A stretch of DNA of 64,000 nucleotides from Bisporella sp. PMI_857 (Eukaryota; Ascomycota; Leotiomycetes; Helotiales; Helotiaceae): NCBI GenBank assembly GCA_021307315.1, contig JAJSPD010000114.1, forward strand, positions 31,120-95,119, written 5' to 3'. Both the position numbers and the translations under genes were made by a program. Positions 35,287 through 46,913 of the stretch are shown piece after piece (position 1 is the stretch's first letter; each line of letters begins with the position of its first letter). The notes under the pieces are model-generated. The model did no database searches, was not told the origin of the DNA, and saw nothing but the letters and a program-made list of their open reading frames with translations.

Positions 35287-37156
35287 AGGCGAGAACTGGG
35301 CTTTGTTTTCAGGCGGGCGAGGAAGGGTATCGGCGCAACGGCAATGGGCTATTTTCACAAATTGACAAGACCTTGAATGGCCGGTTCCGGGATGTCGTTG
35401 GATGGGCGTTTGGTTATGGAGGCTGCATTAGTAAATGCTATTTGCGCAATTGGCACTTGTGCTACCAACTTTCGGTGACTAATAACGCCGTATAGTGGTG
35501 ATAAAACTGTGTAAGGTGGATAGAGTAGCGCGGCACAAATTGTCGCGAATCCAAATCCTGGCGCTGTTGAAGCTAGTAGGGAGGTTGTATTACCAGGATT
35601 CTGAACTAAGGAGAGAAAGTAGGGCTCGAGAGAATCGTCAACAATAATTTATAATATTGAAATTTTAAAAACCGAGTTTTTGCTTTCTACGACCTTTTTA
35701 CTGTTAGTTTTAATGCAGTAGCCGAGGGCCTGGGCTGGGATTTGGCCGTAAGTAAGTCGACGTCGTCTTTTCACCCTCCAATCGTTTTCCTTGGTGAGAT
35801 AAAGCGGATGGAACTCCACTGCGGGTCGTTCCGCATGGCGCACTGTTGGGTCCCAAGGGCACTGAATGGGGGAAAGGTGGGGCGGGCAACAACGAAAAGT
35901 TTGATACGATCAGTCACTGCGCTCCATTGTGGCTGCTGTAGAAACTTTTCGGGCAGGTCTTGGATGATGGGACAAGAGTATTTGCTGGATTTTGTAGTCT
36001 GATTTTGTAGGGTCGAGCCCCGCGAAGGATGCAGCAATGAAGAAAGAAGAAAGGCCCCTCAGCTGAAAGCGGAATCTTGCATAGTGTATGGGACGAGTAG
36101 AGGGGCAGCAGTTGGCTTTATTCAGCGAAAGTTTTTGGTATCACAGGCAGTTTGACACCTTATTATCGTCCAATGCAAATTGGAACAAGCGTCGGCTGTT
36201 GCGGAGAACAACCCTGCAGGACAATAAGTGGTTCACTGTTGAGAGGATCGTCCAGTGGGTGGCTCTTGGCACCGCTGGCGAGATGTTACCCTTCGCTAGG
36301 CAAGGGCCTGTATAGTTCTTAAAGAATTGACACACTAGACGCAATGGATAGGTTCCCATGTACTGTATCGCCGCCGTCTTGTCTAACCCCGGAGATCTGT
36401 AGTACTCGTACGTACCCCCAGCCGCCCAGCAAGCCAGTTTGCGTCCGATCGTCCACCACAAAACGTGGGCCAGCTGTCCCACGTCCCGAATCTGCGAGTG
36501 CTACGAGGAAGTTTGGCGGGTCGGCGCCGCATCGCCATCCATTCACAGCTTCATCCACCATGTGTCATCTCTCTTCTCTTATAGCGGTTCTTCGCACCGA
36601 GCCCTTGACAATTTATTCCATATGGCTAGCGACATCTCATAGGCAATTCGTTTATTTCTTCCAGTCGCGCAATGCATTCCCGGGACTGCTGAGAAGACAC
36701 CAATGAGCGATCTGACCCCAGAAACCCGGCAAAGCTGTAATGGTGGCACAACGACAACCACTTGGCCAGAGCTGCAGAACTACTTCACTGCAGACCACCT
36801 TTTGTTCGTGTACCTTCAGGTGGCGTCCGATAAGGCTGTAGGTTGAAAATAGTAAGGGGATCGTCTGGCGCTTTCCATGTGCTCACCCTGCATAAGATCC
36901 CACCCTTGTCGGTTGTTTTGCGGTAAATTTATGAGTTTCCACAACATCAATCAATTTGTCAACGCACTCGAGGAAAGTTCTCTAGTTCATTTGTCCTTAG
37001 CCCCAACATTCTAGGTTAGTGTTCTAGTATTATGTAGTATTGTGTATCGAGATAGTAACGTTCAAGATTATTTCTAACATCAATGTCCAATCCGAAACAG
37101 CGCATAACATTCTCTACGACACACCATTCCGCCCATCAAGTACTGGTTCCGCGTAC
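35287..37156. other. Intergenic region
   Basis: 1.9 kb. It contains the second copy of the 31-bp P450-flanking word (from 35510). Overlapping open frames on both strands at 35742-36037 and 36319-36706 have no recognisable motif. No gene called. Confidence 0.4.
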
Positions 37157-39008
37157 ATGATGCCGTTGTTTGTACAAACGAGGCCTCAACTCCCTTGGTG
37201 CCCTACCAACTTTGGGCTGCTTGCCAGCCTATGTCTCATCATTTGTGTACACCCAGTACAGTCCGATGATGCGGGCGAAACGTTTACAAATAATCTCCTG
37301 ACGGATCTTGCACCTATTCTTGCTTTGTTCGGCGAGCAAGTCACCAAGCAGTTCATGAGCCAGTCATTCACATGGTATGACTGCATCATCTTTGCTGCGT
37401 GTCCGATTGGCATTATGACTGCGATTGTCAGCGTGATAAGAGTTGCGGCTCCAAACTCTTGGAAAGCTATCGTTGGAAGAGCCAGGGCGAGTCGTGCAGC
37501 GGCTGAACTAGAAATTCTGTCTTCCACTTCAGATGAAGTGTGCGAGCTGTGGAATGGTCATGGAATTGTGAGGCTGATGGGGTCGCCGCAGGTCTTGGAG
37601 TTGATTTACATCGACAAGCTCAAAGGGGAGGAAGACTGCGGGCTCTTCACTCTGATCGGAGAGAATGCCTCTGGCGTTAAATTCGGTAAGTTCTTCAAAG
37701 CCCTCTTCTAAAGCCCTCTTCTAGGTTGTGGCTAATGGACTAAAAGACGCCTTTAATGGTCATGCCATAGCCGACCAAGGGAGCGACGTGGAAGCGTGGA
37801 GCGCCCTGGACGCTACAAATGTCACTTCATCCTAACCCTCGGGAAAAGGCATCACTGCATGCGCTCCCAACATTTCACTAAACCTTGGAAGGCCACCGAG
37901 CGAGAGGAAATTCAACTTGATGTTATTGTCGACATTTGGTGTGGTAGTCCAGGTCAGCGTGGTGTATACTCCGCTCCGATAGCGTATCATCCTTCGTGGG
38001 CGTCTATGTTTACCAAGGATGGCAAGCTAGTTATCCCGGTGGCGTTTCCTCTTATGGCGGCCGGCACATTTATGCTTACGATTGGCATGTTTCTCTGCGC
38101 TGCCATCGTCGAAAGTAGCACGAAGGAAATCGAATGGAGGCCCGACGTCCCAAAAATAACCTTACCTGAGGTCGATGTATCCAGTGGCGCTGATTCTCCC
38201 CAGCAGGCAGGGGCAACAAATTTTTGCTGCTTTGGCTGCAGAGAAGCAAAGTTGTCAACGACCAACGTTCAAATCATGCGCTATCTTTGCAGGCGGTAAT
38301 CGCAAGTCTGTCTTGACGTCTCATCTCTATGATAAGGGCAAGGGGAATGACGAGATCGATGCCGAAGAACCAAAGAAGTCCGACGACTCTAAGCCACTGC
38401 TCCAGATAGGGACGATTGTGGGAGTGCTGCTCAGCATCGTCGGATATGCCCTCCAGTTCACCGGACTGCGACTCATGAACTGGTCGGCGACTGTGGCTCA
38501 GCTTATTGGCATAGCGCTCATGACGGGTTTGAGGGCCTGGATTCGCCTGGACCTGGCTGATCGTCCGGCCGATCGTGAATCTCCGCCAGGATACGAGCTC
38601 GATTGGCTTGCATTGCAGCTTGCAAGAGAGGGAAGTCACTTTTGGCCAGAGAAAGGCAAAGGCTGCGGCCCCTCGCAGAAGGGTCCCGGGTGTCTCGCCC
38701 CGTGGGTCATCGACAATCGGGCCATCACGAACACTAGCTACTCGCCGCTCGATGCAGTAAATTCGGACGGTCTCGCAGCCTGGAAAGTGAAACAGCGCCT
38801 CGGGACACTGAGCGACTGGCGCGGGCGCTCTTACGAAATGGCCAAGGTTGTTTCGACGGCCATTGAGTGCGTCGCGAGGAATCTCAGCGACCTCCCGAAA
38901 TTCGAATGGTCTGTGAACGTGGTATGGACTAAGGAAAGCGACGAGGGGGCTAAACAAGAGAGCAAATCGTTCCAACTAAAATTTACTGCTTCAGAAAGCG
39001 AGACCTAA
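37157..39008 (+). pseudogene. Broken gene for an uncharacterised fungal multi-pass membrane protein (FTWYDCIIFA family)
   Basis: Exon 1 (ATG 37157) has a hydrophobic leader, then ILALFGEQVTKQFMSQSF, TWYDCIIFAACPIGIMTAIV, SVIRVAAPNSWKAIVGRARA and AAELEILSSTSDEVCELWNG, a pattern I know from a common but unnamed family of fungal membrane proteins. After an intron (GTAAGT at about 37686, AG before 37748) the frame meets TAA at 37833 with homology continuing in the same frame (GITACAPNISLNLG). Near 37960 the frame shifts by one (on to AFPLMAAGTFMLTIGMFLCA), and near 38263 again (to TFKSCAIFAGGNRKSVLTS). The 3' part (LRAWIRLDLAD, YELDWLALQLAREGSHFW) stays open to 39008. Three independent lesions indicate a pseudogene unless they are assembly indels. 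Confidence 0.72.
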
Positions 39009-39111
39009 AACGTTCCTTGCAGCAAAATAGCACGTCAAGCTGTAGCTCTGGTTGCGTGAATATTCCAGCGGGTCTTCTGGGAAGAGCGTGCTTCAGATTC
39101 GTGCCATCCCT

Positions 39112-41636
39112 TTACCCAAAGGAAACTTCTTCTACAAATAAACCCATGACCTTACTCCACTTTATCTCCTTTCTGGTCAAGTGAAAAACGTTACCCGGAC
39201 CTGTTGGTTTGTTCCTAGCTTCCTCCAATTCTCTGGATAGCTTCTCGCCAACATCCACACAAGAAAGCCACTCTCCGCTTTGACCCCTTGGACCCATCAT
39301 CTGCACCTCGGTCCTCTTTCTCGAATCAAAAACCACAAAATTGTCGCCCTCCTCGCCCTTGACCTTCAAAACAATGAAGCCCGCCGCAAACATCGTATTA
39401 ATACTCACCGGGACATCGATTGCAAAGCTCTCCCCTTGCCCCGCCCTCCGACTGAACATTCCATTGTACGGGCCCGTCGTCCTCAACGTAGTCTCATGTT
39501 CTTCAAGCAGGAGCTTGATCAAAACCATTTCCTCTGGGACTTGTCCGACTTCGGCCAGGTCGCTAACGGACGAACATACGACGCGCATGCGTAGGAAGTC
39601 GTGCCAGGGCCAGTCCGTGACGTATCGCGACTTTGCAAAGACGAGCACCACTCCCACGACGAGCCAGGAATAGTTTGTGATCCCCCAGGGATCGACGCCA
39701 GGGATGCGCTCGCCAACCGCGACGCCAATCGCAATTCCACCAAGGAGAATGATGGCGGAGACGAAGAGGATGAAGATTATGTAGGGCTTGCATTCAACGA
39801 CTATGGAGGACTCGTTAGTTACCCAGTGTCGCATCTTTTCGCTGCATTTGAGGTAATCTTGGATCAGGCTTCTTTGCATTCTCGGATCTTGGGTCCTCGT
39901 GTGCAGTTTCTGATGGTTTGATCCTAAGGAGATAAGTAAGTCTTCCAGCGCATTGGCAGCAAGGACCAAAACTAACCTCCCATTAATGAGTTGTTAGCAC
40001 CCAATGGGTTAGAAGAGACAGGTATGGTACCGCTTATATCTATTTGTCCTTTTTGTTGTGTTTCCTGACTCTCGCGAACGTATTCAGCCGTTTGGAGCCG
40101 GAAGTAATATCGAGAAGCAAGGTCATCTTGTTTGATAACCTCGTTCTCTTTAGAAGAGCTAGCAAAATTCAGAATTAGCGATCGCGTTTCTCGGGCAACA
40201 AGCGGGCTTGCCAACGCAAGAGGTACAAGTATCGATACAACTTCGCTTGCCTTAACTAATTCGATAGTTTGTTGGGTAGTGTTGTAGGGAGTTAAATAAG
40301 TAAAGTTTGCTCTACCGCGCTGTTTTGGTGCTGGATGGGTGTTTAGAAGTGAAGTTCCAGTGCGAGGTGGTCCAGATTGACTTTGGGCAATACATATCTT
40401 CTTAGCATTACCGTTCAAGAGATCGAATGCCGGAATGCTTATTCTAAGATGTGAGGCGTCTGAAGAGGTGACAATATTGCCTTGACGATCGCCACTAAAA
40501 GTAGTGGGCGATTTCTCAGGCCCGACTTCGTAGGCCGTTGCAAAAGCCTCAAAACAAATCAGACCTTTGGTTGTATCCGAATACAATCCATTGGCAACTT
40601 GCTTTAAGATCAAGGCTAGGTGAACTCTGAGGTGAACTCCAGTGTCATAACGTAGAGTATCTTCTTCGTCAGCACCTTGGAAATTCTCTGTACGTCGTGC
40701 AGCAGCGGCATATAAAGTTGCCATGAGGGATTTGAACCCAATGTTCTTTGTCGGGTCGGATAATTCCATTAACTCCTTTTGTATCTTGTCCAACAATGCC
40801 ACTTGAACGAGATCAGTGTTCGTATTAGCCCCATGATATAGACCTTGAAACCTCGTTTTGAAACTACCGCTTTGAGACTGTCGTATAGCATCTTCCCCAA
40901 ATATGAGAGCATCTTCAGCGTATGTAGCTGGATTGTACGATATTGCCTTTAGCTTAATGCGCCATTGGGCAAGGACCGCAAAGGCAGAATTGACAAGCTC
41001 CATCGAGACAGCAGTTGTAAGCATGAAATGAGCAATAGAGCTAGTCAAGTAGTCAACTAGTGCAAAATAAGCTCCTTTGTTGCTTTCAGTCTCCCCGGGT
41101 CTGATAATCTGCGGCATTTGCTTTGGGTCATCAGGGTTGTATCTCCTGCTAAGTATCGCGCGAGCTTCGAGATACAAAGGAGCTGAGAATTCAACTAGAT
41201 GCCCCTCCCAACAATGGTGAAATATCAGCACATGGTTGTCGTGGTCTACAATAGCCAGGTTGCATAATATTTGATCTGCGATATGTGAGATGTGTTCATA
41301 TGAGGGCTGGTTGGCGGCGTCGAACGCCTCACTTTTGAGGAGAAGGTCATCCGAAGTAGCCTCAGCAATCAACATATCGATTTCGATACGCAGAAGCCCC
41401 TCCTCCCCATTAAGATTACGAGTAGTAATACCATAATTTGCTGGGTCATCGAATCCAAGATTTGAGTCCTGGGTAGCGGTCTTGAGGATATCATTAAACA
41501 CCGGCTTTCGGATCGCTCTCAAGCTTTCCCTAGTGCTGATTTCAGACAATGAATTGACTGCGTTGCTTTGAGGATGCCTCGCAAGTTGATTCTGCCTGCT
41601 TAAACTTCGACTAAGAGAGCCTTTCTTGGTTTCCAT
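39112..41636 (-). CDS. Large uncharacterised fungal protein with C-terminal transmembrane segments
   Basis: Two exons joined by a 53-bp intron (GTTAGT...CTCCTTAG, about 39931-39983), phase 1. The first exon (ATG 41636, METKKGSLSRSLSR) encodes a long soluble region with YEHISHIADQILCNLAIVDH and HFMLTTAVSMELVNSAFAVL. The second exon carries WVTNESSIVVECKPYIIF followed by two membrane spans (ILFVSAIILLGGIAIGVAVG and SWLVVGVVLVFAKS). After GVDPWGITNY comes WPWHDFLRMRVVCSSVSDL, a signature I recognise from widespread unnamed fungal proteins. Total length is about 840 aa. The upstream in-frame extension starts only with TTG, so the ATG at 41636 is preferred. It is tail-to-tail with the broken membrane gene (about 100 bp) and divergent from the AAA ATPase. 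Confidence 0.78.
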
Positions 41637-41986
41637 GATGACGGAGCAATAGATGTCAGGTCTCCAACATGAAGTTGAGTATGCAGGGGCAAAATACTTA
41701 GGCCTCTTCAAATAGATTAGAAGTCTTCAATATGCTAGAGCATTACACTAGGTCATATGACCTTTCATACAGCGAAATACCTCGGGATTGTCGTTGACCG
41801 ATTTGTAGTCGGATTCGCAGATTCAATTAGAGAACAAGATGCAGCAGAGGGAAGATGTTGGAAGGATGACCTTGGCGTTTAGCGCCTCAAATTTGGTGCG
41901 GAACAGACGTGCATATGTTTTATTGGAGAAGATCTTTGGGCTGACGATTCGGCTGGCGTCTGAAAGGGGAAGCTTCCCAGGGTATT
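41637..41986. promoter_or_regulatory. Compact divergent promoter between the membrane protein (-) and the AAA ATPase (+)
   Basis: Only about 350 bp separate the two ATGs, which face away from each other, so both genes probably share regulatory DNA. No specific binding sites were recognised. If translation of the ATPase starts at the in-frame ATG at 42158 instead, the shared region is about 520 bp. Confidence 0.45.
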
Positions 41987-44880
41987 ATGCGGCGGGTTGG
42001 GCTACCAATTTCTTTTTTCCATGCAGGGCTTAACCAAGCTGAGCAACCATCATTTGCAACACAAACAAAGTTTCACGCTCACCCCGCCTTCGATGATCTG
42101 AACTGGGCCTCCTTTCCAGTAAATTTGTGCGATACTAAAGTTTCAAACAGAGGGAACATGTCCATTTCGCAGTATGATTTGGCCCGAAGGGGGTCGCTCG
42201 CTCGGGATCCCATGGCATTTTCGAGCAGAAATCTTGCGGACTCTCTCCAAGTTGCACCCGCTGATTTGGAGCTCGGAGTGGCAGAGTCTAAGCTGGTTGA
42301 CATCACTGATATTGAAACTCAATTTGGAGATGTTGACATGACGATTCGAACAGCAAATCGTCAACGACCTAGCCGGCGGTATAAAGACTCGCCTTTAATA
42401 TTGCGACGAAGAGTCGCCTACAATGGACAGCCCAAATCCACACAACTCGAGATATCATCACAATCCCTTTGTTCCTTTCTAAAAGCTATCCTTCGCAGCT
42501 ATCCTTCGCTGGATCTGAATTCCAAAGTCCTCGTCATTCCAAAACCTTACGAGCCTCTGTTTCACGCTGCCACGGCTATCTACGAACAAATCGAAAAACG
42601 AATCTCAAACGAGCAATCGTCAATTATAGCCTATTCTGGGAGTGCACCGACTGGCGATAAATCTGCGAGCCAGATGGGAAGCGCACCGGAAGGCCATGAA
42701 ACCGAACACGCCGTGCCTATAATATCACGCCCTGTCGAGCAACGCGGGGCAAGTCAGGCTAGTCTGGTGACAGACATCGTATTACAAGCCGAGACTGGCC
42801 ACTTTCTAGCTTTGAAATCGTTCATGGATACCAACCTCGACGATACTAAATCGGAGTACCGACGTCTTGTTGAGAGCCAGAGAATAATTAGCTTCGAGAT
42901 CCTCTGGACTTTATTCAAACCGGGCACACAGGTTATCGAGCAACAGAATTACTACTTCCAAGCTTACATTGTCGAGTCAAGCTTCCTGACAGAGCAAAAT
43001 GGGGTAGGGATACAAGTGGTCGATTGTGTGTCATGGGACTACGACGGCACGTGGTATGGCCCAAAGTCCAAGCGCTTCCATATTGACAGTTTTCCTGGTA
43101 TCAAACGAATATCAGCACTTCCGCTCTATCCTATACGGTTTCACGATGAAGTTGAACAAGTTTCAGGCTATCAGCTATCACAAATGTTGCGCGAGAATGG
43201 AGTGAAGTGGCGACACTTGCTAAAGAATGCGTACTGTCATTACCAAAGTAGTAAGCACGTAGGTTGTCCACGCCTAGAGCATGTCTGACGCAAAGTTGCT
43301 AGCCGCATGGATTAATCAAGATTCATTGGGAGGAAATTCTAACCTAAAAGAAATTGCACCTAGTTATGTATGTATGCCAGCGATTGGTCATGCAATACGC
43401 TTTAAGCTTAACGAGTATTTAGGTATCTGGGCCGATTATCCTCGACTACCAAACTCACTGCCGAGAGAACCCCAGCCAAGCTACAGTATTAAATTTTTCT
43501 AAGGATACACACATATACGAAAATTTCTTGCCATCTTCTTATAAGGGCGATAATTGTAGAGAGAAAACCGAACACGAAGAGAATGAATATATAACAAGCC
43601 CAGGTCTAGTCAGAGGGTTTGCGTTGATTGAGAAAGCATGGGGTTTCTTCTTGGTAAAGGACGTAGGAGAATGGATTCATAGGCCAGAGATCGGGGATAT
43701 GTTAGTTCTAGAGCCAGACGTAAAGGAGCTGATAAGGCGTATGATCTCAAGCCACAATCCTAGTAGGGAAGTTGATTTCGTGTCGAGAAAAGGTCGAGGG
43801 CTCATTTTCTTGCTCCAAGGCCCACCTGGGTGTGGGAAAACACTTACAGCAGGTAAGTAAATGTCGAAACATTCCGGTACCTTGCCTATTAATCACGGTA
43901 ATTTTTTGGTCTAGAGGCAATGGCTGCTATTACAAGAAGACCACTGTATACACTCACAGGCGGATTCCTAGGCATGGATGCGGATAAGGTCAACAGAGAA
44001 CTACGAATAACATTTGAGCGCGCGAAAGCCTGGAATGCTATCATTCTAATTGACGAGGCCGATGTGTATCTTGCTTCGCGTGACAACCTTGACCTACAGC
44101 GGACGCTCCTAGTTTCAGGTAAGAAGAAGTATCTTGAGGAGTCTAGCTGTAAAAAATAACACATACATAGTCTTTTTACATCGACTCGAATATTTCGAAG
44201 GTGACAGATGCTCTCGATGCTCCCAACAAGTGTAATGAACTAACATCCCACTTCCAGGTATAATGTTTATGACGACGAACCAGGCCAAGGCCATCGATGT
44301 TGCCTTCGATAGTCGAGTTACTGTGACAATCCCCTATCCGCAGTTGAGGAATGATGGACTGTTGATAATCTTTCAAAACCTTATCAAAAATGCTAAGCAG
44401 AATATTCCTAACATCAAAGTTGATTCCAATATATTTCACAAAATGTATCGATATTTACATGAAGGTAAAAGTTCATGGATTAACGGAAGGGCCCTTAAGA
44501 GCCTCGTATCATCAGCCATCTCCCTAGCAGCATTCAGATCTGAAAAAGACGAGATTGAAAGGCAGATAAGCCTGGAGAAAGTAATCTTGGACTGGGAGGT
44601 TTTCAGTGTATTGCTCGACCAAGCAGAGAAAAATAGGGAGGAAAGGGACAAAATCTTACATGTTCCAAGAGAAAGTCCGGATGATGCTCGATTCGATCGA
44701 CTGGAGTCAATGATCGCCGCACGCCCACCGCCCCAACCCCCAACCCCACCCCCGCCTTCAAGAGAAACCTTACAGAGTGATCAATTAGATCAACTACAAT
44801 CACTGCTTGCCAAAGGGCCTGTCACGGCGCAAAATAGTAAGTACAAAGTAGCGGCAGAAGCTGCAAAGAAACAACCCTAG
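41987..44880 (+). CDS. AAA+ ATPase of the fungal DUF7025-AAA type
   Basis: The N-terminal region has LILRRRVAYNGQPKSTQLEI (pattern PLVIRR..D..GK...T.LEI), DTKSEYRRLVESQRIISFEI and LWTLFKPGT, typical of the fungal DUF7025 domain. Downstream exons give SPGLVRGFALIEKAWGFFLV, DMLVLEPDVKELIRRMISSH and FLLQGPPGCGKTLTA (Walker A, about 43819). After an intron, EAMAAITRRPLYTLTGGFLG and NAIILIDEADVYLASRD (Walker B) follow. Across two more introns come VFLHRLEYFEG and IMFMTTNQAKAIDVAFDSRV (sensor 1 and arginine-finger region), ending in a proline-rich tail (PPPQPPTPPPP). Exons between 43246 and 43540 were not resolved, so intactness there is unproven. The likely role is ATP-driven remodelling; the substrate is unknown. 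Confidence 0.75.
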
Positions 44881-46053
44881 CAATGGCCATTGCCACCAAT
44901 GGCACAAGGCAATTTACATACCGGGAGCGAGGCGATACTGTCGGTCTTAAGGGATATTTTGAGGGCATTGAGACTTTCGAGTGAGTAGGAAGTCTTTGTG
45001 ACGCTCGCGGTCTCCTGTAGGAAATCGTGAATTCGGTGACTTCCTAATTGAACAGAAGTTCTTATACAAAGGATCCCCCTTAAGATACTTGCTAGGCAAA
45101 TGAACCATCTGCCTTAAGGCATCACGTGGCCAGGGACACAAGAGGGTTTGGGAAAGGAGGATCTTTTGAAAGGGCCCAAGGACATAAAAGAGCTGCTTGC
45201 GGGGAGCGGAAATGGAACTCGCGAATGGGAATATCTAGACGATGGCAAAATGCGCCGGGAGTGCTATAGTGTGTTTGCGTATGGTACTAAGTCTATCACG
45301 TTGTCCCGTTGAGTAACACCTAACGGAAAGGTGGGGAAAGTGGTGCATAATTTTATCAAACATGCTAGTCCACTTTCGGCTCTCAGCTATTTCGATCATA
45401 TTGGGTAATGCAATCCCGGCACGGGTCCCAATTTCGGTCTCCTTAGAGGCTCAGGCCCATAGCCAGATTCTACCCTCCGCACCTGTCTAATTCTTTGTCA
45501 AATAATTGGCGTCTAATTCTGCTCCCTTTCAGAGGCTAGTCTTCATCTCTGCTTCTACCGCTCGATCCGGCAACCTCCGGAAACTAAACAGTAAGTGTGT
45601 TCCTCCATCGATTCCATATGCGCTACAGCATACGCCCAAAAGCGAAAGGTTACATCACTATACACATTCCTCCCTTTCAATATCGCCCCTCATGGATCCT
45701 GATTACCATTCTCCAGAAACCTCCGCTCGCGGATGAGGCCCATGGTGATGTTCGGTCTCGCGCAGCCGGCCTCCACGCAACAATGACGTAACCCGTGTAA
45801 CGCACCAAGCAAACTGCGGCAATAAATTGGTTGGATATCGCTTCCTTCCACGACCCTAGCCACAAACCTTGCCCTAGCTAGGCTGCTTGCACCCTTCAGC
45901 CTCTGCATACAAGCAGACCCTGCGTACAATACTAGCTTCTATACTTACCTTTCAATAAATATAATATAATATAAAATGTTCAAAATTGGTGCTAGCGCCT
46001 TTAAACTATATTGTACTATATTGGCGTATCATTAAAAATATTGATATTATACT
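44881..46053. other. Intergenic region
   Basis: A short coding-like fragment near 45200-45290 (REWEYLDDGKMRRECYSVFA in one frame) may be a relic but has no start or continuation. The rest is unassigned; 45950-46050 is AT-rich. Confidence 0.4.
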
Positions 46054-46228
46054 TGTCACGTCTAGTCCCCGAAGAACACGTGACTTACTGTACCTGAGCT
46101 CCCAGAGCTTTTCACGTATATAAACCCGCATTTTTCGATTTTTGGGGGTTTCTTTTCAGCTTTAGATTATTAGGCATTATACCACCGTTGCCTACCGTAT
46201 CTGTAGATGCACAGCGCGTGCCGTGACA
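46054..46228 (+). mobile_element. Probable solo LTR (about 175 bp)
   Basis: TGTCACGTCTAG at the left and GCGTGCCGTGACA at the right give inverted TGTCACG/CGTGACA ends. An internal TTCACGTATATAAACCCGC supplies a TATA box. An ATTAT pair flanks it, but the left copy lies 3 bp away from the LTR end, so the target duplication is not clean. Confidence 0.55.
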
Positions 46229-46913
46229 ATTATAATATTACTACGCACAGGCATATTGCTGCCTACACCGTGCATGATTACTAAATGACGACCTATCGGC
46301 AAACTGGTAACAAATGTGTCTTGTTGTTCAAGGATCAAGATAGCAAAGTAAGTACGTGTCGTGGTGGCTTGCACGTCAGTTGCACGGCGCAGAGATTGCA
46401 AAGCTGAACAAAAGAGCTATATACCTGACAGTGACATTTCATCTCTGTTGAATCGGTATTGAGTGATGAATCTCTTGGCATTGAATTCAGGGTTTATCCA
46501 AGCCTGGTTCATTTTCCGAGACACGCACGGATGCTGCCCCATTCAGGGGGACAAATCCGCGCCACACGATTCTCGGGAGTTTGAAACGAATTCAAAGCCT
46601 GCCGATCTAGTTTAGGTCTAGTAGTTTACGACAAGGCTAATCAGAATGAGTTGTCGCCCAGATGTCATTCATGGGTGAGACTCCGCCTCGGCATAATTCA
46701 ACTGGCATAACTTCTTGGCGGCCGGGAATTGGTCGGCGACCCGATTTGGTTTGGCACCATGATTCAGCCCTGCCGGCTGTGCACGTTTTCCAACCCTAAA
46801 TCCTGGCTGCATTGTTTCTAGAAGACTAGAAGAAGACTGGCTGATGTTTTGCTCAAGAACCCACACCTCGCTACAGCTACCTTACTGTACATCTTTGTGC
46901 TTTGTCAAACAAA
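46229..46913. other. Promoter side of the Zn2Cys6 gene
   Basis: About 0.7 kb with no gene. It is expected to carry the upstream control region of the transcription factor starting at 46914. Confidence 0.45.

Noticed and set aside
36319..36706. Overlapping ORFs on both strands
   Set aside because: No motif on either strand and no splice-extended homology; considered random open frames.
41637..41711. Upstream start for the large membrane-anchored protein
   Set aside because: The extension starts with TTG; the first ATG is at 41636.
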